Part shown: in pieces, positions 29,631-38,897 of the stretch
Layout: every line of letters begins with the position of its first letter
Numbering within the stretch: the first letter of the stretch is position 1
From: Iodobacter sp. BJB302
Lineage (GTDB): Bacteria > Pseudomonadota > Gammaproteobacteria > Burkholderiales > Chitinibacteraceae
NCBI RefSeq assembly: GCF_002735645.1
Contig: NZ_PDZG01000039.1
Location: 1-47,435 of the forward strand
Reading direction: 5' to 3'
Length of the DNA: 47,435 bases
The notes under the pieces: model-generated
What the model was told of the DNA's origin: nothing
Seen by the model: only the letters and a program-made list of their open reading frames with translations
The model's database searches: none
Made by a program: the position numbers and the translations under genes

Positions 29631-31085
29631 TTAATCTTCTTCGTGCCAGCACAGGCCGTCACGGGACAGCAGGGCGGATGAAGCAGCGGGCCCCCATGTT
29701 CCTGCCGTGTATGGCTTAGGGCCATCAGAGCTGCTTTCCCAGTTATCAATGATAGGCTCAACCCAGCGCCATGCGGCACGCTGCTCGTCGCGGCGTACAA
29801 ACAGCGACAGATCGCCACGAATCACATCCAGCAACAGGCGCTCGTACGCTTCAGGGCTGCGTGTTTTGAAGGTTTCTTTGAAATCCATATCCAGATGCAC
29901 AGGACGCAGGCGGCCCTGATTGCCAGGCTCTTTTGCCATCATATAAAGGCGCACGGATTCATCGGGTTGCAGCTGAATGACCAAGCGGTTTGGTGTGCTG
30001 GCAGTGCGGCCATAAATAGAATGCGGCGCTTCACGGAAATTAATCACGATCTCAGCAAGACGCTCGGATAAACGTTTGCCGGTGCGCAGATAAAACGGTA
30101 CACCTGCCCAGCGCCAGGTTTGGATTTCAGCCTTCAGAGCAACAAAGGTTTCGGTTTTTGAGCCAGCCGGAACATCCGGCTCATCCAGATAGCCAGGTAC
30201 TGGCTTGCCAGCCACTGCACCTGCACGATACTGACCGCGCACGACTTTGGTGTGCACATCTTCAGTAGAGAGGGGTTTTAAGGCGCGTAAAATTTTAAGC
30301 TTTTCATCACGAACCGCGTCGGCATCGATCGATGCAGGCGGCTCCATGGCGACAATTGTCAGCAGCTGTAAGAGATGGTTTTGTACCATATCACGCAGCG
30401 CACCGGTTTTATCGTAGAAATCGGCACGCGATTCAACACCTACCTGCTCGGTAACGGTGATTTGTACATCGCGAATCCATTCTCTGCGCCATAGTGGCTC
30501 AAGTAATGTGTTTGCAAAGCGTAAAGCCATTAAGTTCTGAACAGGTTCTTTGCCCAGATAATGGTCGATGCGATAAATTTGGTGTTCCTGGAAATATTCA
30601 CCGACTTCATCATTAATCTTGTTTGATGAAGCTAAATCGTGTCCCAGCGGCTTTTCAAGCACCACGCGGGCATTGCCAGCGGCAAGGCCCACTTCAGACA
30701 GGCTTTTTGAAATAGGGGCGAATAAATCAGGTGCAGTTGACAGATAAAACACGCGAACGCGTTTTGGAAATGCATTCAGTGCATCGGCCAGCTTGGTGAA
30801 TTCTGCAGGGTGATTGGCATCCAGTTGCAGATATTCAATCCGTTCAGCAAACGTTGCCCAGTCGGCGTCGTTGTAGTGTTTGCCCAGATAGCCTACAGCT
30901 AAAGCATGGGCTTTTTTGAGGTAAGCGGCAGTATCCGGAACGCTGCGGCCCAGACAGACGATGCGTCCTTCTTGGGGCAGATTGCCTTCTTGATGTTGAT
31001 GGTAGAGCGCAGGAAGTAATTTGCGCATTACCAAGTCGCCAGTGCCGCCGAACAGCACCATGTCGAAAGCGTCGATCTGAGTCAT
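29631..31085 (-). CDS. zwf: Glucose-6-phosphate 1-dehydrogenase
   Basis: A 484-aa protein, normal for Zwf. The NADP-binding motif GGTGDL is at 13-18 and the substrate and catalytic motif RIDHYLGKE at 172-180. It oxidises glucose-6-phosphate to 6-phosphogluconolactone, the entry step to the Entner-Doudoroff and pentose phosphate routes. The ATG is preceded by AAGGA with 9-10 bases of spacing. It is the first gene of zwf-pgl-hexR-pgi and diverges from edd. A HexR-type operator lies 58-72 bp upstream of its start. Confidence 0.97.
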   Translation of the reverse strand: MTQIDAFDMVLFGGTGDLVMRKLLPALYHQHQEGNLPQEGRIVCLGRSVPDTAAYLKKAHALAVGYLGKHYNDADWATFAERIEYLQLDANHPAEFTKLADALNAFPKRVRVFYLSTAPDLFAPISKSLSEVGLAAGNARVVLEKPLGHDLASSNKINDEVGEYFQEHQIYRIDHYLGKEPVQNLMALRFANTLLEPLWRREWIRDVQITVTEQVGVESRADFYDKTGALRDMVQNHLLQLLTIVAMEPPASIDADAVRDEKLKILRALKPLSTEDVHTKVVRGQYRAGAVAGKPVPGYLDEPDVPAGSKTETFVALKAEIQTWRWAGVPFYLRTGKRLSERLAEIVINFREAPHSIYGRTASTPNRLVIQLQPDESVRLYMMAKEPGNQGRLRPVHLDMDFKETFKTRSPEAYERLLLDVIRGDLSLFVRRDEQRAAWRWVEPIIDNWESSSDGPKPYTAGTWGPAASSALLSRDGLCWHEED

Positions 31086-31142
31086 CCGCGAGAGTCCTTA
31101 TTCTTGAGTCGGTTTTCGGGCCTTGGCGGGCACGTAAGACTT

Positions 31143-31157
31143 TGTAATCTTACTACA
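31143..31157. promoter_or_regulatory. hexR: HexR-type operator near zwf
   Basis: TGTAATCTTACTACA fits the published HexR pattern TGTARTWWWAYTACA, with imperfect dyad symmetry. It sits 58-72 bp upstream of the zwf start, where a bound repressor would cover or follow the promoter. Confidence 0.75.
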
Positions 31158-31311
31158 CAGCTAAATAGCGGCGCAAACGAAATTCGCCAAGGGCCCTGAA
31201 TGGTGGGGGTTAACACGTAGCGCAGAATGGTAACCCTGTGTAAATGTTGACTATTGATGCAGCGCAATGAAACGAACAATCCACGCTGATGCGGTTGAAG
31301 TTATAGATGCT

Positions 31312-31341
31312 TTGTAGTAAAACTACGATCAATTTTATAGA
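31312..31341 (+). promoter_or_regulatory. Candidate edd promoter with overlapping HexR operator
   Basis: The palindrome TGTAGTAAAACTACG (31313-31327) is a near-perfect HexR site. A possible -35 TTGTAG (31312-31317) overlaps it and a possible -10 TATAGA (31336-31341) follows at 18-bp spacing, about 48 bp before the edd ATG. Bound HexR would occlude the -35. The promoter elements are read by eye. Confidence 0.65.
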
Positions 31342-31389
31342 AACGCACGTGGCGTGCTGTGATCGCGCCGTAACTCGGAGCCTTTGTCT

Positions 31390-33216
31390 ATGTCCGTTCA
31401 TCCCAAGCTTGCCGAAGTCACTGCGCGTATTATCGCAAGAAGCCAAGGCCCACGCTCCCGTTATTTAGCCCGCCTTGAAAAGGCGGCCAGTAAGGAGCCG
31501 CTGCGTAAAGGCTTAGCCTGTACCAATCAGGCTCATGCCTGGGCCGCAGCGCCAGAAAACGACAAAATTATGATGCGCGAAATGCGTCAGCCCAATCTGG
31601 GAATTGTCTCTGCTTACAATGACATGCTGTCGGCGCATCAGCCTTTTGAAGCCTTCCCCGCCATTATTAAAGAAGCCGTGCGTCAGGCAGGTGCTACCGC
31701 CCAATTTGCAGGTGGTGTTCCCGCCATGTGCGATGGTGTGACGCAAGGCCAGCCAGGTATGGAGCTCAGCCTGTTCAGCCGTGATGTGATTGCTATGTCC
31801 ACCGCTGTGGGCCTTTCGCATAATGTGTTTGACAGCGTAGTTTGCTTAGGTGTCTGTGACAAGATTGTGCCGGGTTTATTGATCGGCGCCCTGCAGTTTG
31901 GCCACCTGCCAACTGTTTTTGTTCCTGCCGGCCCGATGACTTCGGGTATTGCAAATAGTGAAAAAGCCAAAGCGCGTCAGTTATTTGCTGAGGGCAAATG
32001 CGGGCGTGAAGAGCTACTGGCTTCTGAAGAAGGCTCTTACCACGGTGCGGGTACTTGTACATTCTTTGGTACAGCCAACTCAAATCAAATGCTGATGGAA
32101 GTGATGGGCCTGCATTTACCTGGCGCAGCTTTCGTTAACCCTAATACTCCCTTACGCGAAGCCCTGACTGTTGCTGCGGCACAACGCGCGATTGCAATTA
32201 CTTATAAAGGCGATGAATTTACGCCGGTAGGTAAAGTGGTCGATGAAAAATGCATCGTGAACGGCATTGTTGGCCTGATGGCCACCGGCGGATCGACCAA
32301 TCACACTATTCACTTGATTGCCATTGCACGCGCTGCGGGCATCATTATTGACTGGAGCGATTTTGACGATTTATCAGCCATTATTCCTTTACTGGCAAAA
32401 ATTTATCCAAATGGCTCGGCCGATGTAAATCACTTCCATGCTGCGGGCGGAATGGGCTTTTTAATTCGCGAGTTGCTCGATGCGGGCTTGTTGCATGAAG
32501 ACGTGCTGACGGTAGCCGGTAAGAGCTTGCGCCCGTATGCGAACGAGCCTTTCCTTGGCGAAGATGGCAAGGCGGTATGGCGTCCGGCTCCTCTTGAGCC
32601 TGTCGATGATAATGTGGTTCGCCATGCAAGTAACCCATTTAGCGCTGACGGTGGTTTACGTTTACTGGCGGGTAATCTTGGCCGCTCTGTCATCAAAATT
32701 TCTGCGGTTAAGCCAGAAAATCGCTGTGTAGAAGCGCCGGCGATTGTGTTTGATGATCAGGACGATGTGCTGGCAGCATTTAAGCGCGGCGAGCTGGAAA
32801 AAGACTTTGTGGTGGTTCTGCGCTTCCAAGGGCCGCGTGCCAATGGGATGCCAGAGCTGCATAAGCTGACACCTGTGCTGGGCCTCTTGCAGGATCGTGG
32901 TTTTAAAGTGGCTTTGGTGACCGATGGCCGTATGTCTGGCGCGTCGGGCAAAGTGCCTTCTGCTATTCATATGACGCCAGAAGTCTTGAATGGCGGCCCT
33001 CTGGGCAAGGTGAGAAATGGTGACATCATCCGCCTTGATGCGGATGCGGGTGTGGTTGAAGCGAAGGTCGATGCTGCTGAATGGGCCGCTCGTACCGTGG
33101 ATACAGCGGATTTATCCGCTAATGAGCATGGTATGGGGCGCGAGTTGTTCGCCACATTCCGAGCTGCAGCAACTGGCGCTGAAGAAGGCGCAATCAGCAT
33201 GGGCCTTGCCCATTAA
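31390..33216 (+). CDS. edd: Phosphogluconate dehydratase (6-phosphogluconate dehydratase)
   Basis: The ATG at 31390 gives 608 aa, the usual Edd length. GGAG lies nine bases before it, which favours it over the in-frame TTG at 31384. Iron-sulfur dehydratase motifs are present: [54 protein letters not shown] and [11 protein letters not shown]. It converts 6-phosphogluconate to 2-keto-3-deoxy-6-phosphogluconate. It is followed by eda and diverges from zwf. Confidence 0.97.
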   Translation: MSVHPKLAEVTARIIARSQGPRSRYLARLEKAASKEPLRKGLACTNQAHAWAAAPENDKIMMREMRQPNLGIVSAYNDMLSAHQPFEAFPAIIKEAVRQAGATAQFAGGVPAMCDGVTQGQPGMELSLFSRDVIAMSTAVGLSHNVFDSVVCLGVCDKIVPGLLIGALQFGHLPTVFVPAGPMTSGIANSEKAKARQLFAEGKCGREELLASEEGSYHGAGTCTFFGTANSNQMLMEVMGLHLPGAAFVNPNTPLREALTVAAAQRAIAITYKGDEFTPVGKVVDEKCIVNGIVGLMATGGSTNHTIHLIAIARAAGIIIDWSDFDDLSAIIPLLAKIYPNGSADVNHFHAAGGMGFLIRELLDAGLLHEDVLTVAGKSLRPYANEPFLGEDGKAVWRPAPLEPVDDNVVRHASNPFSADGGLRLLAGNLGRSVIKISAVKPENRCVEAPAIVFDDQDDVLAAFKRGELEKDFVVVLRFQGPRANGMPELHKLTPVLGLLQDRGFKVALVTDGRMSGASGKVPSAIHMTPEVLNGGPLGKVRNGDIIRLDADAGVVEAKVDAAEWAARTVDTADLSANEHGMGRELFATFRAAATGAEEGAISMGLAH

Positions 33217-33249
33217 TGAAGTCATTCGGATTGGCTTGATTCCTTTGCT

Positions 33250-33275
33250 TTAAGGGCGGCTGAAGCAGCCCTTAA
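33250..33275 (+). promoter_or_regulatory. Intercistronic hairpin between edd and eda
   Basis: TTAAGGGC (33250-33257) pairs with GCCCTTAA (33268-33275). It is followed by GTGTATAAAAATGG rather than a T-run, so it may be a processing or stabilising structure, or a partial attenuator of eda. Confidence 0.4.
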
Positions 33276-33343
33276 GTGTATAAAAATGGAATTGACCCAA
33301 TCTGATCAATTAAATAATTTACGAGAACAGGAAGAACAACCCC

Positions 33344-33970
33344 ATGCAAATTCGCGAAATCATGCGCTCTTGTCCGGTGATGCCGGTTTTGGTAATCGAG
33401 AAAGTAGAGCACGCAGTCCCTTTGGCCAAGGCTTTGGTTGAAGGCGGTATTCGTGTACTGGAAGTCACTCTGCGTACCGATGCCGCTTTGGCTGCTGTAC
33501 GTGCCATTGTAGATAACGTACCCGGTGCTATTGTGGGCGTGGGCACCGTTGTTCGCCCGGAGCAATTTGCACAAGCTAAAGCTGCAGGTGCGGTATTTGC
33601 GGTGACACCTGGCCTGACACCTAAGCTGGCTGCTGCTGCCCGCGAAGCAAAAATTGAATTACTCCCCGGTGTAATGACACCATCCGAGGCGATTGCAGCA
33701 CTGGAAGAAGGTTTCGATGCACTTAAACTATTCCCTGCCGAGCAAGCAGGCAGTTTAAGCATGCTTAAAGCAATGGGCGGCCCATTGCCGCAAATTTTAT
33801 TCTGCCCGACTGGTGGCGTAAGCCCGGAATCAGCACCTAAGCTATTGGCCTTGCCAAATGTTGGGTGTGTGGGCGGATCATGGCTGGCACCTAAAGAAAT
33901 GGTTGCTGCTGGCGATTGGGCTGGTATTACCGCGCTGGCCCGTGCCGCAGCTGCATTAGCTAAGTCATAA
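33344..33970 (+). CDS. eda: 2-dehydro-3-deoxy-6-phosphogluconate (KDPG) aldolase
   Basis: A 208-aa class I aldolase. The catalytic Glu is E40 (RVLEVTLRT) and the Schiff-base lysine is K128 in GFDALKLFPAEQAG. It cleaves KDPG to pyruvate and glyceraldehyde-3-phosphate, which feed the nearby PDH complex and Gap. AGGAAG precedes the ATG. It is the second gene after edd, 127 bp downstream. Confidence 0.97.
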   Translation: MQIREIMRSCPVMPVLVIEKVEHAVPLAKALVEGGIRVLEVTLRTDAALAAVRAIVDNVPGAIVGVGTVVRPEQFAQAKAAGAVFAVTPGLTPKLAAAAREAKIELLPGVMTPSEAIAALEEGFDALKLFPAEQAGSLSMLKAMGGPLPQILFCPTGGVSPESAPKLLALPNVGCVGGSWLAPKEMVAAGDWAGITALARAAAALAKS

Positions 33971-34188
33971 AAACCTGGCGGTTTGATTTGTGCCCGCGCG
34001 TCTTGCATCGTCCTGTGCGTGGGTATAAAAATTTGCCTGCCCTAAGATTTACATCAATATTTCATTATTTATAGGGAATAGCCATATCGTCAGCAAGACG
34101 ACAGTTGGGTATTCTTTGTATTCAATTTTTTTATGCGCGCCTCTGTAGCGAGCGCGTTTTTTCTGAACTCTCTGAGGAGCACCAGGCA

Positions 34189-35205
34189 ATGGCAGCAATT
34201 CGTATCGCAATTAACGGCTACGGTCGTATCGGTCGCAATGTACTGCGCGCTTTGTATGAGTCTGGCCGTACTGATGAATTCCAAATCGTGGCAATTAACG
34301 ATCTGGGCGACGCTAAGACTAATGCTCACCTGACTCAATACGATACCGTGCATGGCAAATTTGCTGGCAAAGTATCGGTTGATGGCGATTTCATGGTTGT
34401 AAACGGCGACAAAATCCGTGTTTGTGCTCAGCGTAATCCGGCTGATCTGCCATGGGCAGAAATCGGCGTTGATGTCGTGATGGAATGTACCGGCTTCTTC
34501 GCCAGCAAGGCAAAAGCTTCAGCACACATTACTGCTGGCGCGAAAAAAGTCATTATCTCCGCTCCTGGTGGTAATGATGTTGATGCAACTATCGTGTTCG
34601 GTGTAAACCACGACACGCTGAAAGCAAGCGATACCGTTATTTCTAACGCTTCATGCACAACCAACTGCCTTGCGCCGCTGGTTAAGCCTCTGAACGATAA
34701 AATTGGTCTTGTTTCTGGTTTGATGACCACGATCCACAGCTACACCAATGATCAGGTTCTGACAGACGTTTATCACGAAGACCTGCGTCGTGCCCGTTCT
34801 GCAACGCATTCGATGATTCCTACTAAGACTGGCGCTGCTGCTGCGGTTGCACTGGTATTGCCAGAGCTGAAAGGCAAGCTGGATGGTTTCGCTGTTCGCG
34901 TACCAACCATCAATGTGTCTCTGGTTGATCTGACTTTCACTGCTGCTCGTGCAACGACTGTTGAAGAAATCAACCAAATCATGAAAGAAGCGTCCGAAGG
35001 CCCAATGAAAGGCGTGTTGAACTATAACGACCTGCCATTGGTATCGATCGACTTCAACCATGATCCAGCGTCTTCTACCTACGAAGCATCGCAAACTAAG
35101 GTTTCCGGTGGCACGCTGGTGAAAGTATTGTCCTGGTACGATAACGAGTGGGGCTTCTCCAACCGTATGCTTGATACCACTAAGGCTCTGTGGAACGCTA
35201 AATAA
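34189..35205 (+). CDS. gap: Glyceraldehyde-3-phosphate dehydrogenase, type I
   Basis: The start is set at 34189 ([17 protein letters not shown]), with GAGGAG at 34174-34179. A longer frame from 34105 adds residues unlike the family. The protein is 338 aa. The active-site C156 lies in [12 protein letters not shown], and NAD binding is shown by INGYGRIGR and INDLGD. It oxidises glyceraldehyde-3-phosphate made by Eda. It has its own 218-bp upstream gap from eda, in which I see no clear HexR site, and a strong terminator follows. Confidence 0.96.
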   Translation: MAAIRIAINGYGRIGRNVLRALYESGRTDEFQIVAINDLGDAKTNAHLTQYDTVHGKFAGKVSVDGDFMVVNGDKIRVCAQRNPADLPWAEIGVDVVMECTGFFASKAKASAHITAGAKKVIISAPGGNDVDATIVFGVNHDTLKASDTVISNASCTTNCLAPLVKPLNDKIGLVSGLMTTIHSYTNDQVLTDVYHEDLRRARSATHSMIPTKTGAAAAVALVLPELKGKLDGFAVRVPTINVSLVDLTFTAARATTVEEINQIMKEASEGPMKGVLNYNDLPLVSIDFNHDPASSTYEASQTKVSGGTLVKVLSWYDNEWGFSNRMLDTTKALWNAK

Positions 35206-35232
35206 GCGCTTCTAAAGCTTTAACCGGTTTAA

Positions 35233-35264
35233 AAAAATACCCGCAGCAATGCGGGTATTTTTTT
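35233..35264 (+). terminator. Terminator after gap
   Basis: A-rich ATACCCGC (35233-35244) pairs with GCGGGTATTTTT (35251-35262), then further T. It is a classic intrinsic terminator 28 bp after the gap stop. Confidence 0.92.
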
Positions 35265-36041
35265 GCCTGCTGTTTCCTGGGGCTTGGAGCAGACGCCTCA
35301 TACAGCGCTTATTTCGCGGCGCTGGGGCCGTTTGCAAGGCCTCATGCTAAGAGTGAATGGCGATGGCTAATCGCATGCCCTGTGCGGCTATCTGTGAGAT
35401 TGGGCGCGTTATTTTGCTTTGGGAATGAGTGAAGGTCAGCCTGGCGGGGCCCGGTAAATTAAATCTGAGTATTTAAAGTGTCTGTTTTTAAGCAAAAACC
35501 ATGTTGCAAATGTGCAACATGAATGCGCTTGCGAGCTGTTTTATTGCTGAATTGCTGGCAGATTCTGAGGCTTTTTTTAGTGTTCTATTAGTTGAGTCAG
35601 GGAAAATAATTACGGCGCGATTAAATGACATTTAAATAAATTGTTCATTTTTTCTGATTTACATATATTATTTTCGTTTAAAAAAAAGTTAAATATTTAC
35701 TTAATTTTTGCATAAAATTTACAGCATGTTTTATATATTTTAATGTATTTTTGCGCTCGATTATTAATATATAAATTGTATTACCTAGTGTATGCCATAT
35801 CGATATTTGGTTGGTATTTTTACGTATAGGGGTTTGGTATTTTTACAGCAGAACAAAATTAATCGCTGTGGTTATATACGGGCTTCGGAGCACTTAGCTC
35901 GCTCAATTTTTAATTAAGTAGATTCGGTTTTTTTACTGAATTGGCTTTAAATAAAATGCGCTGCTGAGTGGTCTTTCAAATCCTATGGATCCGAATTCAA
36001 CTATGAATTCGTGGCTCTAAAATTGATAAAGGAATCTCAGT
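35265..36041 (+). other. 777-bp gene-free, AT-rich leader region upstream of the first porin
   Basis: There is no coding frame of note. The left part (to about 35480) has ordinary composition. A 22-bp palindrome sits at 35500-35521. From about 35580 to 35900 the sequence becomes very AT-rich with many A and T tracts, suggesting curved DNA or an H-NS-like target. A perfect 8-bp inverted repeat CGAATTCA/TGAATTCG (35992-36011) lies just before the porin ribosome site and could form a 5' leader hairpin. Confidence 0.6.
35500..35521. promoter_or_regulatory. Palindromic operator candidate, CATGTTGCA-N4-TGCAACATG
   Basis: Nine-base arms (35500-35508 and 35513-35521) are perfect reverse complements around AATG. 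The half-site ATGTTGCA recurs three times upstream of the second porin. This suggests a dimeric regulator shared by both porins, although this copy lies about 520 bp from its gene. Confidence 0.55.
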
Positions 36042-37169
36042 ATGTTTAAGCGCGTTCTTATCGCTACTGCCGTATCCGCAATGTTTGCAGCTCCTGCTGC
36101 ATTCGCCGATGTAACAATCAGCGGTTCTGCTGAAATGGACTTGATGTACAAGACCAACCAAGCTGGTACAGATGGTAAAGGCAAAGTTGCTGAAGAAATC
36201 GCTGTTGTTATCAATGTTGATGGTCGCGATAAGCTTGATACTGGCGATACACTGAAATGGCGCATCGCGCAAAAAGTAGCGACTCCAGATCGTTACGACA
36301 GCTTTGGCCAACGTGAAGCTTGGATCGGTTACGAAACTAAATTCGGTGAAGTTCGCTTCGGTAACCAGTTCTCTAACCAATACCTTGAGTTAGATGGTTT
36401 TGCATCTTCAGGTCAAGGTAACCTGTGGGCTGACTTTGGTTCACAACAAGTTCAATACGCGAACGGCGTAAGCTACTTCTCTCCTAAATTCAATGGCTTC
36501 AGCTTTGCTGGTCAATACGATTTAGGCAACGGCCGCAACACAGCACGTGCAATGGAATTGACAGCGAACTACACTGGTTACGGTTTCAATGTTGCTGCTG
36601 GTGTTTCTGAAGCTAAAAACGCTAAGAACCTGTCTTCCGAAGCCAGCACTTTTGGTCGTAAGGCTGGGGAAGGTTGGGGACATTCTGGTGACTTCACCGC
36701 TAATGACTCAGCAGCTGAAAACTCAGCACGTACTTACAACCTCGATGCTAAGTACAAAATGGGTGCCTTCGATTTAGCTGCTGGTTACAAACGTAATGAA
36801 TGGCGTGGTGTAGTAAATCTGGGTGGTGTTGCAGGCGACAAGGCAGGCAGCAAAACTGCGGTTGATCAGTTCTTGCTGGTTGGTGGTTACACTATGGGCA
36901 AAAACAACTTCAACCTGGGTTACCAGCGTGTTCAAGATAGCAAAACTGACGGTGCAAAACGTGATGACGGTATGAACGTTATCAACGCTCAGTACAACTA
37001 CACACTGTCTAAGAACACCGTTGCTTTTGCTCAAGTTCGTCATCACATGTTAGATACTGCTGGTCAGGCTAGCGTAATGACTGGTTCTTCTCAGCTTGAT
37101 GGTTTTGCTATTGGTTCAGACAAGAAAAACTCCACTCGCCTGTTAGTAGGTACATGGACAGCGTTCTAA
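36042..37169 (+). CDS. Gram-negative trimeric porin (Neisseria-type)
   Basis: A 375-aa outer-membrane porin. Signal peptide 1-22 (MFKRVLIATAVSAMFAAPAAFA), mature start DVTISGSAEMDLMY, alternating beta-strand pattern, conserved REAWIGYETKFGEVRFGNQ and a C-terminal phenylalanine in LLVGTWTAF, required for BAM recognition. It allows diffusion of small solutes, with specificity unknown. AAAGGA precedes the ATG. It is followed by its own terminator and a second, divergent porin with the same ends, so the pair looks like an old duplication. Confidence 0.94.
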   Translation: MFKRVLIATAVSAMFAAPAAFADVTISGSAEMDLMYKTNQAGTDGKGKVAEEIAVVINVDGRDKLDTGDTLKWRIAQKVATPDRYDSFGQREAWIGYETKFGEVRFGNQFSNQYLELDGFASSGQGNLWADFGSQQVQYANGVSYFSPKFNGFSFAGQYDLGNGRNTARAMELTANYTGYGFNVAAGVSEAKNAKNLSSEASTFGRKAGEGWGHSGDFTANDSAAENSARTYNLDAKYKMGAFDLAAGYKRNEWRGVVNLGGVAGDKAGSKTAVDQFLLVGGYTMGKNNFNLGYQRVQDSKTDGAKRDDGMNVINAQYNYTLSKNTVAFAQVRHHMLDTAGQASVMTGSSQLDGFAIGSDKKNSTRLLVGTWTAF

Positions 37170-37232
37170 TTCAGAACCTGCCATAAGAGTGACAGGCTGG
37201 CATTCAATGTTGGGCTGATGCTTTAAAGTATA

Positions 37233-37266
37233 AAAAAACGCCACGATGTAAATCGTGGCGTTTTTT
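37233..37266 (+). terminator. Terminator after first porin
   Basis: A 15-bp perfect stem (37233-37247 with 37252-37266; core CGCCACGAT) with A6 and T6 tracts and a GTAA loop. Confidence 0.93.
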
Positions 37267-37303
37267 CGTGCATGCCAGCATTTACGCCATTCTCATAAGG
37301 GGT

Positions 37304-37353
37304 ATGTTGCATTTGGGATACACAATGTTGCAGATACGCGACGCAATATTGCA
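37304..37353 (+). promoter_or_regulatory. Three direct repeats of ATGTTGCA at exact 21-bp spacing upstream of the second porin
   Basis: ATGTTGCA at 37304-37311 and 37325-37332, and ATATTGCA at 37346-37353. Start-to-start distances are 21 and 21 bp, two helical turns, so all three face the same side of the DNA. The third lies within the palindrome GCAATATTGC. They lie 105-154 bp before the start codon, a good position for an activator array. Confidence 0.6.
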
Positions 37354-37457
37354 TGGGTTTGTACCTATTGAGTATTCTTGCTTCGTAACACAAGCAAATA
37401 TGCCTTGATGTACTGAAGTTAAAAAAAACCATATTCCCTTTTAGAGAGAGATGAATA

Positions 37458-38531
37458 ATGTTTAAACGTGCTCTGATCGTTGCTGCTGTTGCAGCAGTAT
37501 GCTCCGCTTCTGCTTACGCAGAAGTTACAATTAGTGGTTCTGCTGAACTGGACGTAATGTACTACTCTAACCAAACGACTGATGGTAAGGGTAAGTTTGC
37601 GATTGATACTCCAGTTATTCTGAGCTTTGACGGTGCAGATAAATGGGATAATGGCGCGTCCACAATCTGGCGCATCTCCCAAAAACCAGGCCCTGGCGGT
37701 AGCGACAAAGCGACTGGCTCAGCTGCTTTTGGTACTCGTGAAGCTTTCATTGGTGTGAAAGGTGGCTTGGGTACAGTTAAGTTTGGTCGTATTTTCCAAC
37801 AAACTTACTTACAAAAAGACTGGCCTTACCTAACGGATGGCTCGGGTAACGCTGGTGAAGACCGTGGTGTGGGTTCAGCTGCATTCTTTGACAACGCGGT
37901 TGGCTACGAAGGTACTTTTGGCAACGTAAACGTTTTTGCATCTGTTGATCTGGGTAATGGCTTTACAGATAAAAAGAACGGCTCACAAGGTTATGAATTA
38001 GGTGGTGGCGCAACATTTGGTGCTTTCCATATTGATGCTTCTTACCTTGCACAAAAGAATGCAACCGAAGCAGAAAAAGCAACATTTAAGCTTGACGGTA
38101 CAATTGACAAGGCTGGTAAAGCTGCACAGGCTGCAACAGGTTACGACAGCACATTCTTTGTTGGTGCACGTGGCGCGTTTGGTCCGGTTACATTGTCTTT
38201 GGACTGGGCTCACGACAAGTTTGACCGTACTGATGTGAAAGAAGATGCGATCCACGGTAAAGTGGGTTACAGCTTCAATGACAAATTATCTTTGAATGCA
38301 GGTTGGACTCACATCAAGGATAACGGTGGCGGTGATAACAAGGCTGATCAGTTTAGCACTCAGCTTGGTTACAATGTTTCTAAAAACACCATGGCTTTTG
38401 TTCAATATCGCTACATTAAATTGGGCGCAGCTGACAAAACTCCAGTTGGCTTTACATGGCAAAACCAAGGTATTGCGGGCGGTAAAGACAGCATGCAACG
38501 TCTGGTTGTTGGTACATGGACAGGCTTCTAA
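37458..38531 (+). CDS. Gram-negative trimeric porin, second copy
   Basis: A 357-aa porin with signal peptide 1-21 (MFKRALIVAAVAAVCSASAYA), mature start EVTISGSAELDVMYYSN, internal REAFIGVKGGLGTVKFGR and a C-terminal LVVGTWTGF. It is clearly paralogous to the upstream porin at both termini but divergent in the middle, where the surface loops lie. AGAGAGA precedes the ATG. It has a separate promoter region with three ATGTTGCA-like repeats, and a terminator follows. Confidence 0.94.
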   Translation: MFKRALIVAAVAAVCSASAYAEVTISGSAELDVMYYSNQTTDGKGKFAIDTPVILSFDGADKWDNGASTIWRISQKPGPGGSDKATGSAAFGTREAFIGVKGGLGTVKFGRIFQQTYLQKDWPYLTDGSGNAGEDRGVGSAAFFDNAVGYEGTFGNVNVFASVDLGNGFTDKKNGSQGYELGGGATFGAFHIDASYLAQKNATEAEKATFKLDGTIDKAGKAAQAATGYDSTFFVGARGAFGPVTLSLDWAHDKFDRTDVKEDAIHGKVGYSFNDKLSLNAGWTHIKDNGGGDNKADQFSTQLGYNVSKNTMAFVQYRYIKLGAADKTPVGFTWQNQGIAGGKDSMQRLVVGTWTGF

Positions 38532-38560
38532 TCTTAATTGTTTAAGTAATAAACAATATC

Positions 38561-38586
38561 AAAACCCCGCTTCGGCGGGGTTTTTT
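38561..38586 (+). terminator. Terminator after second porin
   Basis: AAAACCCCGC pairs with GCGGGGTTTT around a TTCG tetraloop, followed by more T. A textbook intrinsic terminator. Confidence 0.95.
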
Positions 38587-38659
38587 GCATTGTTGATGTT
38601 TGTTTTTGAGTAACAGGCAGTGGCGTACTTGAGGCGTATCTTTACGGGGAGCACAAATG

Positions 38660-38694
38660 AAAAAATCCCCTGATTTTCATCAGGGGATTTTTTT
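38660..38694 (-). terminator. Terminator downstream of tRNA-Ser (bidirectional)
   Basis: AAAAAATCCCCTGA (38660-38673) pairs with TCAGGGGATTTTTT (38680-38693). On the minus strand it ends the tRNA-Ser transcript a few bases after the CCA end; symmetric tracts allow both directions. Confidence 0.9.
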
Positions 38695-38700
38695 GAATCC

Positions 38701-38790
38701 TGGCGGAAGCGGTCGGATTCGAACCCACGGAGGACTTGCATCCTCGGCAGTTTTCAAGACTGCTGCCTTAAACCACTCGGCCACACTTCC
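38701..38790 (-). tRNA. tRNA-Ser (anticodon UGA)
   Basis: Read on the minus strand, the 90-nt gene starts GGAAGTGTGGCCGAGTGG and ends GCTTCCGCCA with an encoded CCA. The anticodon loop CTTGAAA gives TGA (serine, UCA/UCG codons), and a long variable arm is present as expected for tRNA-Ser. The acceptor stem pairs fully, allowing one G-T. The T-stem (GTGGG against CCGAC) has a central G-G mismatch, which is unusual. An A/T-rich promoter region and a strong terminator flank it. Confidence 0.93.
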
Positions 38791-38897
38791 TTGGGGTCTT
38801 TGTCTTGCGACTCAGACAGGAACGCATTATAGCGGAACTTTTTAGAATGTGTAAAGAAATTTGTTTAAATAGATAAAAAATAATGGCCAGGTGGTGT

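Noticed and set aside
35560-35600. Sigma-54 promoter upstream of the first porin (TGGCAG region)
   Set aside because: The GG-N10-GC spacing required for -24/-12 elements is not met here or before the second porin.
37304-37353. CRISPR-like array of short repeats
   Set aside because: Only three 8-bp repeats with 13-bp spacers; far too short for CRISPR, and no cas genes in the window.
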